DNA of 64,000 nucleotides, from assembly GCF_900116425.1 (NCBI RefSeq), contig NZ_FPAS01000006.1, positions 186,001-250,000 on the forward strand. Direction: 5' to 3'. The notes under the pieces are model-generated. The model ran no database searches. It was given only the letters and a program-made list of their open reading frames with translations, and was not told where the DNA came from. Within the stretch, counting starts at the first letter, position 1; each line of letters begins with the position of its first letter. Source of the stretch: Lishizhenia tianjinensis. GTDB lineage: Bacteria > Bacteroidota > Bacteroidia > Flavobacteriales_D > Crocinitomicaceae. The position numbers were made by a program, and so were the translations under genes. Below are positions 58,740 through 64,000 of the stretch, one piece after another.

Positions 58740-59759
58740 ATGGGAATCAAAAGCAAAATTCTGGGTTCAGCTCTTTTTATAGGCCTTGCTACTTCTTGCA
58801 CAGGCGACAGATTACAGGTAGATGTTTCGGATCAACAAGTGGATATTCACTACCTGAATATAGACCAAGAAGTTAACGGGAAGAGTGCACAAGAACTTAC
58901 TTCACTTCACCATCAACTAACAAAAGATTTAACAGACTTATACCAATATGAATTGAGTTTTAACCTCCGTCAAATTGGTCAAACCCTTCAACCTCAAGAC
59001 ACTGCTATTGGAGAGAAACTCCATTATTTCTATGCGCAAGAATTTATTGCAAAATTAGAAGAGGAGAAAAACAAAGCCTTTGACCTCCCAGTTCTTGAGC
59101 AAGAAATAAACGACGGTTTTAAACACGTAAAATATCACTTCCCTAACGCCCCATTGCCTACAGAAATCATCTGGATGAACAATTTATTTGCAAAGGTTCA
59201 TGCTTCAGACAGTGCTGTATCCGTAGGCTTAGAATTTTACTTGGGTGAAAATCATGAACTCATTCAAAACATACCTACAAATAACCTTTATGCTTGGCAA
59301 CGCAGACGCATGGTTAAAAGTTATATTGCCAGAGATGTGGTACAAGCTTGGTTACAAGCCAATGTCTTTAAAGTACCTACAGGAAAGCTAATCGAAAACA
59401 TCATACATGCCGGAAAGGTGATATATGCCGTTGAGGCAGCCTTTCCCAATGCCAGCGATGAGGATATAATGCGCTACTCTTCTGCCGAATTGAAATATGC
59501 CCGAGAACATGAAGGAATGTTTTGGAAGTATTTGGTAGATCAGAAATTATTGTTTGATAACACAGAACGCGACAAGGCAAATTTATTGAACGAAGGTCCG
59601 TATACAGTTGGTCTTCCAGACGACTCACCCGATAGAATGGGACAGTTTTTAGGTTGGCAAATGGTAAAATCCTTCATGGATAAAAATGAAGATGTATCTT
59701 TGCCCCAATTATTAGAAATAGACTACAACAAGATTTTACAATCTTACGATACAAAATAA
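58740..59759 (+). CDS. gldB: Gliding motility lipoprotein GldB
   Basis: A lipoprotein required for gliding and T9SS-linked secretion in Flavobacterium johnsoniae. The 339-residue product has lipobox ATSC (Cys20) and the GldB-like N-terminus TGDRLQVDVSDQQVDIHYLNIDQ. The rest is mainly helical (YDIRW-like phrases IPTNNLYAWQRRRMVKSYIARDVVQAW and GKVIYAVEAAFPNASDEDIMRYSS). It is followed by gldC after one base, so the two are cotranscribed. The gene identity rests on family recall plus the gldC partner. Confidence 0.92.
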   Translation: MGIKSKILGSALFIGLATSCTGDRLQVDVSDQQVDIHYLNIDQEVNGKSAQELTSLHHQLTKDLTDLYQYELSFNLRQIGQTLQPQDTAIGEKLHYFYAQEFIAKLEEEKNKAFDLPVLEQEINDGFKHVKYHFPNAPLPTEIIWMNNLFAKVHASDSAVSVGLEFYLGENHELIQNIPTNNLYAWQRRRMVKSYIARDVVQAWLQANVFKVPTGKLIENIIHAGKVIYAVEAAFPNASDEDIMRYSSAELKYAREHEGMFWKYLVDQKLLFDNTERDKANLLNEGPYTVGLPDDSPDRMGQFLGWQMVKSFMDKNEDVSLPQLLEIDYNKILQSYDTK

Positions 59760-59760
59760 T

Positions 59761-60111
59761 ATGTCAGAAGATAAAATAGTAAAAACATCGAGCATCAAAG
59801 TAGATGTAGGTACCAACGAGAACAACGTTCCTGTACGTATGAAATGGAACGCTGAAGATGGAAATGTAAACGATAGAGAAGCAAGTGCTATGTTACTTTC
59901 TTTATGGGATCCTAAAGAAAAGAATACCATGAAGATAGATTTATGGACAAAAGATATGTCTATAGAAGAAATGAAGCAGTTCTTCCACCAAACATTGCTT
60001 ACAATGGCTGATACCTTTGAGCGCGCAACAGGTGAGAATTTGATTACAGAAGATTTGCGTGACTACTGTTACCACTTTGCTCAAAAGATGGAGATTTTAC
60101 CGGAAGAATAA
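59761..60111 (+). CDS. gldC: Gliding motility protein GldC
   Basis: A 116-residue soluble protein, partner of GldB. Family signatures: KTSSIKVDVGTNENNVPVRMKWNAEDGN and GENLITEDLRDYCYHFAQKMEILPEE at the C-terminus. In Flavobacterium, gldC disruption slows spreading. It starts one base after gldB and ends at a strong terminator, forming a two-gene operon. Confidence 0.93.
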   Translation: MSEDKIVKTSSIKVDVGTNENNVPVRMKWNAEDGNVNDREASAMLLSLWDPKEKNTMKIDLWTKDMSIEEMKQFFHQTLLTMADTFERATGENLITEDLRDYCYHFAQKMEILPEE

Positions 60112-60127
60112 AAAATATTTTCTACCA

Positions 60128-60165
60128 CAAAAAAGAGGCTACCCATAGGATAGCCTCTTTTTTTA
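60128..60165. terminator. Bidirectional terminator between gldC and frr
   Basis: AAAAAGAGGCTA/TAGCCTCTTTTT with a nine-base loop and A/T runs on both flanks between convergent genes. Confidence 0.92.
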
Positions 60166-60183
60166 TGTCTTCTTTTCTATCGA

Positions 60184-60747
60184 TTAGATAGTCATGATAT
60201 CTTTTTCTTTCAACGCTACTTTATCATCAATACGCGCTACGTACTGGTTCGTAATCGTTTGAATTTGCTCTTCAGCAGATTTTGCTTCGTCTTCAGAAAG
60301 TCCATCATTTTTTAGGTTCTTGATAAAATCCATCGCGTCTTTTCTGTTGTTACGTACACCAACTTTTGCATCTTCACCTTCTGCTTTTGCTTTCTTACAA
60401 AGATCTTTACGTCTTTCTTCAGTCAAAGCAGGAACACTAATGATTAACATTTCACCGTTGTTTTGAGGCGCCAATCCAAGGTTACCGTTAATGATACCTC
60501 TTGAACATTCTTCTAACATCGCTTTTTCCCAAGGCTGTACAGTAATTGTTCTTGCATCAATAGTACTAACGTTTGCTACCTGAGCCAATGGTGTTGGAGA
60601 ACCGTAGTAATCTACCATTACACTTTGCAACATAGATGGGTTTGCCTTACCTGCACGTATTTTCAACAATACGTTATCTAAATGTTCTATCGTTTTTTCG
60701 TTCGCACCTTTAAACTCATCGAACGCCATTTGTACTTCCTCAGTCAT
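60184..60747 (-). CDS. frr: Ribosome recycling factor
   Basis: Splits post-termination ribosomes together with EF-G. The 187 residues match RRF. Signatures: TIEHLDNVLLKIRAGKANPSML (RRF core), YYGSPTPLAQVANVSTIDARTITVQPWEK, and VRNNRKDAMDFIKNLKNDGLSEDEAK. The order on this strand, tsf then pyrH then frr, is the conserved bacterial arrangement, but an opposite-strand gene separates pyrH and frr. Two -7 elements, TATTTTTG at 60766 and TATATTTG at 60779, lie upstream. Confidence 0.97.
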   Translation of the reverse strand: MTEEVQMAFDEFKGANEKTIEHLDNVLLKIRAGKANPSMLQSVMVDYYGSPTPLAQVANVSTIDARTITVQPWEKAMLEECSRGIINGNLGLAPQNNGEMLIISVPALTEERRKDLCKKAKAEGEDAKVGVRNNRKDAMDFIKNLKNDGLSEDEAKSAEEQIQTITNQYVARIDDKVALKEKDIMTI

Positions 60748-60765
60748 GTTCTCAAATTATTTTCA

Positions 60766-60786
60766 CAAAAATAAAAAACAAATATA
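60766..60786 (-). promoter_or_regulatory. Two -7 elements of frr
   Basis: TATTTTTG (60773-60766) and TATATTTG (60786-60779), both perfect TAnnTTTG, 18 and 31 bases before the frr start. No TTG at the usual distance for either. Confidence 0.45.
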
Positions 60787-60921
60787 ATTAATGTTTGCTT
60801 AGCATATGATGCGCCCGATTTTTTTCGTTGAGGAAATAAAGAAGATGTATCGCTTCTAAGTTTTAAGATAAGTTCATCTTTCTTTCATCTACAATTGTGG
60901 AAGAATTCTTATTTTAAGACT

Positions 60922-62565
60922 ATGGATAAAAGCAAAGCAAGAGAGGCCAGTAATGCCATTGGTAGAATTTACATCACCATGCGTCATTTAATGAACCGTG
61001 GATTTTACAAACCTATGGGTGTTTCCGGAAAAACATTAAGGGAGGCCTTGCTTGAACTACAACCTGAGATTTACGGTGCCATAGCCGAAGATAAATTGGA
61101 AATTAATGGACTCTTTTACGTTCTCGACCGTTTACCAGAAGGTATCGAGAATTGTAAGTACATCCACCTTACTTCTGATGAGGGCTATAAAGACACCCAC
61201 ATACCGGTAATTATACCTCCCAAAAGAAGAAGAAAATGTTATCCACTCGATAAGGAACAAATAAACATAGAGATTACACGCGGTAGATCTGATGTCTATG
61301 ACATCCTTACCCACCTTACTTTTCTCTTTATAGAATCACACAAAATAGCCCACCATATATTAAGGGAAGACGAAAAAGATACCATACGCGAGTGGCAAAA
61401 ATTAGAAGAAGCTCTTCAAAAATCAGAGCTAAGTAACGAGGAAATTGAACTGGCTCTAATTCATACCTCTACTATAATTGGAAGAAGTTTTACAGAAACA
61501 AAGGAAGTTTACACGCAGTTTGCAAGTGAACAGCATCCGCACCGTTTTTTGAAGTTGATATATGGATTAGGTAAACTGGCCTTGGATGAAATTCAAAACA
61601 AAGACAAACGCGTCATCACTTTTTCCAAAACCTTACGAGAACGCATAGGTCATCATATCTATGGAGATATTTGGGCAACCCAACTCAAGCACAAGTTGCA
61701 AGAACTTCACTTGATGGATAGACCACTACACATCATTTCTGCCAACATGCATAGTGTTATGAACTACTTGTATGCACGACAAGCCATGCAAACAGAAGAT
61801 GCCATGGCCTGTTTTGAAAATTTGAGTCAATCTGAAAACAAAGAAGACAGAAAAAAAGTAATGCGCTATGCCAAAAAACATGGATTACACTTCATCAAAG
61901 ACGATACAGGAACCAACATAGATGTGCAGATTATAGACCTTGCAAAGCTCAATCTCTCAGAAAGTTTTCTCAACAACGCCAAAGACAACCGAGCTGTTTT
62001 GCTGGTGATGGACTATGCTTTTGGAGAGCAAGCCTACGAAAGTATGGATGAACTCTTGAAGCCTTTGAAATTAAGTACTGGAGATATAAAATTGCACGTA
62101 GAATCTATTTCCATCATGGGAAAAGCAGGTATTTTAGAAGGCGACAAAGGCGACATCATGCTACCCACGGCCCATGTATTTGAGGGAACGGCAGATAATT
62201 ATCCTTTCCTAAATGAACTTCATCTTTCCGATTTTCAACACGAAGACCTAAAAGTACAAAGTGGTCCTATGATTACCGTATTGGGTACCTCTCTTCAAAA
62301 CAAAGATGTGTTGGAATACTTTAAAACCTCCACTTGGGGGATGATAGGCTTAGAAATGGAGGGAGCACACTATCAAAAAGCCATACAAAGCGCCTCTAGG
62401 ATACGCAAGAGCGTTAGAGAAGATGTAAAAGTGCGCTATGCCTATTACGCCTCAGACAACCCCTTAAAAACAGGTTCTACGCTCGCATCTGGTGGATTGG
62501 GATTAACCGGTGTGAAACCAACCTATATTATTACTAAAAAGATTCTACAGCAAATTTTACATTAA
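60922..62565 (+). CDS. DUF6909-type protein with nucleoside-phosphorylase-like C-terminus
   Basis: A 547-residue cytoplasmic protein. The N-terminal ~400 residues are predominantly helical (GRIYITMRHLMNRGFYKPMGVSG) with two HIA/HHI-type histidine stretches (IESHKIAHHIL; GHHIYGDIWATQ) of unknown purpose. The last ~130 residues contain GPMITVLGTSLQNKDVLEYF and the motif WGMIGLEMEGAHYQ, like the MxME loop that binds ribose in purine nucleoside phosphorylases and AMP nucleosidases. From memory it matches the Bacteroidota family DUF6909. I chose the ATG at 60922; the frame opens nine codons earlier with a TTG. It sits on the opposite strand between frr and pyrH. Confidence 0.75.
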   Translation: MDKSKAREASNAIGRIYITMRHLMNRGFYKPMGVSGKTLREALLELQPEIYGAIAEDKLEINGLFYVLDRLPEGIENCKYIHLTSDEGYKDTHIPVIIPPKRRRKCYPLDKEQINIEITRGRSDVYDILTHLTFLFIESHKIAHHILREDEKDTIREWQKLEEALQKSELSNEEIELALIHTSTIIGRSFTETKEVYTQFASEQHPHRFLKLIYGLGKLALDEIQNKDKRVITFSKTLRERIGHHIYGDIWATQLKHKLQELHLMDRPLHIISANMHSVMNYLYARQAMQTEDAMACFENLSQSENKEDRKKVMRYAKKHGLHFIKDDTGTNIDVQIIDLAKLNLSESFLNNAKDNRAVLLVMDYAFGEQAYESMDELLKPLKLSTGDIKLHVESISIMGKAGILEGDKGDIMLPTAHVFEGTADNYPFLNELHLSDFQHEDLKVQSGPMITVLGTSLQNKDVLEYFKTSTWGMIGLEMEGAHYQKAIQSASRIRKSVREDVKVRYAYYASDNPLKTGSTLASGGLGLTGVKPTYIITKKILQQILH

Positions 62566-62592
62566 TCTGTTTCGTTGGCATACCGACGGGCA

Positions 62593-62620
62593 TAAAAAAG
62601 CCACTCCAAAAGAGTGGCTC
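62593..62620 (-). terminator. Terminator of pyrH
   Basis: AGCCACTC/GAGTGGCT with a five-base loop, followed on the minus strand by six T. Confidence 0.8.
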
Positions 62621-62668
62621 GGTATTTAATAGAACGAAAAATAATTCTTCATTCTTAAGTCGTAGTTC

Positions 62669-63373
<705 letters not shown>

Positions 63374-63392
63374 CTATTCCTTTTGATTTGGA

Positions 63393-63424
63393 CAAAAATA
63401 CTTCTAAAATGTATGAAAAAACAA
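63393..63424 (-). promoter_or_regulatory. Promoter of pyrH
   Basis: TTG at 63424-63422, a 21-base spacer and the perfect -7 element TATTTTTG at 63400-63393. Confidence 0.7.
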
Positions 63425-63502
63425 GCTTTTGTTTAAAAAATACGGAGAGATTTACCAGCAACGATTATCCGTGACCAGATGAATTCGATTTGACGAAAAA
63501 CA

Positions 63503-63535
63503 AAAAAGGCTGTCCCAGAGGAACAGCCTTTTTTA
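63503..63535 (-). terminator. Terminator of tsf
   Basis: AAAAAAGGCTGT/ACAGCCTTTTTT around an eight-base loop, with A and T runs on both flanks, 20 bases after the tsf stop. Confidence 0.9.
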
Positions 63536-63554
63536 TATTTTGAATTGCTTTTTC

Positions 63555-64000
63555 TTAGCTTAAAGAGAAACGCTTGAATTCAGTTACAGTTAAGTCTTTA
63601 TCGATAGACTGTAAGTACTGCTCTACTGATTGCTTGTTATCTTTAATAGAAGCTTGGCTCAACAAAGTGTTTTCTTTGAAGAATTTACCTAAACGTCCTT
63701 CAGCAATTTTCTCAGCCATTTCAGCTGGTTTACCTTCTTGGATAGCTAATTCTTTACCAACTTCTAATTCTCTTGCGATCGTGTCAGCATCGATTCCATC
63801 TTTGTTTAACGCTAATGGATTCATTGCAGCAACTTGCATAGCAACTTGCTTACCAGCTTCTGCGTGACCTTCTTTGTTCATTGCAACTAAAGTAGCCAAT
63901 TGGTTACCTGGGTGGTTGTAAGCAACAACCTCAGCAGCTTCAACTTTCGCGAAGTGAGATAAATCTAATTTCTCTCCGATAACACCAACTTGCTCAGTAA
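63555..64000 (-). CDS. tsf: Translation elongation factor Ts, 3' part
   Basis: Guanine-nucleotide exchange factor for EF-Tu. The frame is open to the window edge, so the start lies outside; 148 residues are visible. They include EQVGVIGEKLDLSHFAKVE, AEVVAYNHPGNQLATLVAMNKEG and the dimerisation-region VGKELAIQEGKPAEMAEKIAEGRLGKFFKENTLLSQ, ending VTEFKRFSLS. The gene order tsf-pyrH-frr on this strand is conserved in bacteria. rpsB is expected upstream, outside the window. Confidence 0.97.
   Translation of the reverse strand, partial: TEQVGVIGEKLDLSHFAKVEAAEVVAYNHPGNQLATLVAMNKEGHAEAGKQVAMQVAAMNPLALNKDGIDADTIARELEVGKELAIQEGKPAEMAEKIAEGRLGKFFKENTLLSQASIKDNKQSVEQYLQSIDKDLTVTEFKRFSLS

Overview
The window is a 64 kb stretch of ordinary-looking chromosome from a Bacteroidota bacterium of the Flavobacteriia type. 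The evidence is the gliding-motility genes gldA, gldB and gldC; a secreted protein with a type B type-IX-secretion (T9SS) sorting domain; several OmpA/TSP3, beta-barrel and lipoprotein families typical of the phylum; AT-rich spacers; almost no Shine-Dalgarno sequences; and many promoters of the Bacteroidota form TTG-N(17-23)-TAnnTTTG. The family or genus cannot be fixed from this sequence. I see no rRNA, tRNA, CRISPR array, insertion sequence, prophage or attachment site. Both ends cut a gene: the 3' part of dnaK on the left and the 3' part of tsf on the right.

Layout. 1-5 kb: dnaK end, a lone LuxR-type regulator, a small conserved protein and sppA. 5-12.5 kb: folK, an OmpA-like/TPR lipoprotein, a beta-barrel gene bracketed by twin terminators, a T9SS type B cargo protein and a DPP-IV peptidase. 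12.5-24 kb: DUF2461 protein, two glycosyltransferases, a DUF5723-TSP3-OmpA protein with its partner lipoprotein, a membrane-anchored propeller-like protein and rnhB. 24-33.4 kb: yebC, DUF4382 lipoprotein, a two-component system behind a MoeB-rhodanese fusion, SulP transporter, kbl, a metzincin-like lipoprotein and an AlkD-like protein. 33.5-45.7 kb: M1 aminopeptidase, biotin carrier protein, flippase, an S41 protease overlapping a helical secreted protein, ferredoxin-NADP reductase, CvpA, LRR protein and ribF. 45.8-56 kb: acyl-CoA dehydrogenase, DUF4920 lipoprotein, mazG-like, dtd and rsgA, gldA, two tandem short ssb genes, then a transglutaminase / pentapeptide / small membrane protein / menB operon. 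56-64 kb: two unknown proteins, nadE, a beta-barrel gene divergent from gldB-gldC, then frr, pyrH and tsf interrupted by an opposite-strand DUF6909-type gene.

How the genes fit together. Two themes stand out. One is the cell envelope and surface: GldA/B/C, a T9SS cargo, OmpA-family proteins, beta-barrels, lipoproteins and several exported or envelope peptidases (SppA, DPP-IV, M1, S41, a metzincin-like lipoprotein). The other is housekeeping: translation (frr, tsf, rsgA, dtd, yebC), cofactors (folK, ribF, nadE, menB, MoeB-like), UMP kinase and RNase HII. I found no obviously mobile or defence island. The observations most worth following are the apparently leaderless promoters, two cases of twin terminators with identical stems, tandem ssb paralogues without the acidic tail, a McbG/Qnr-like pentapeptide protein in the menB operon, and a candidate metzincin lipoprotein.
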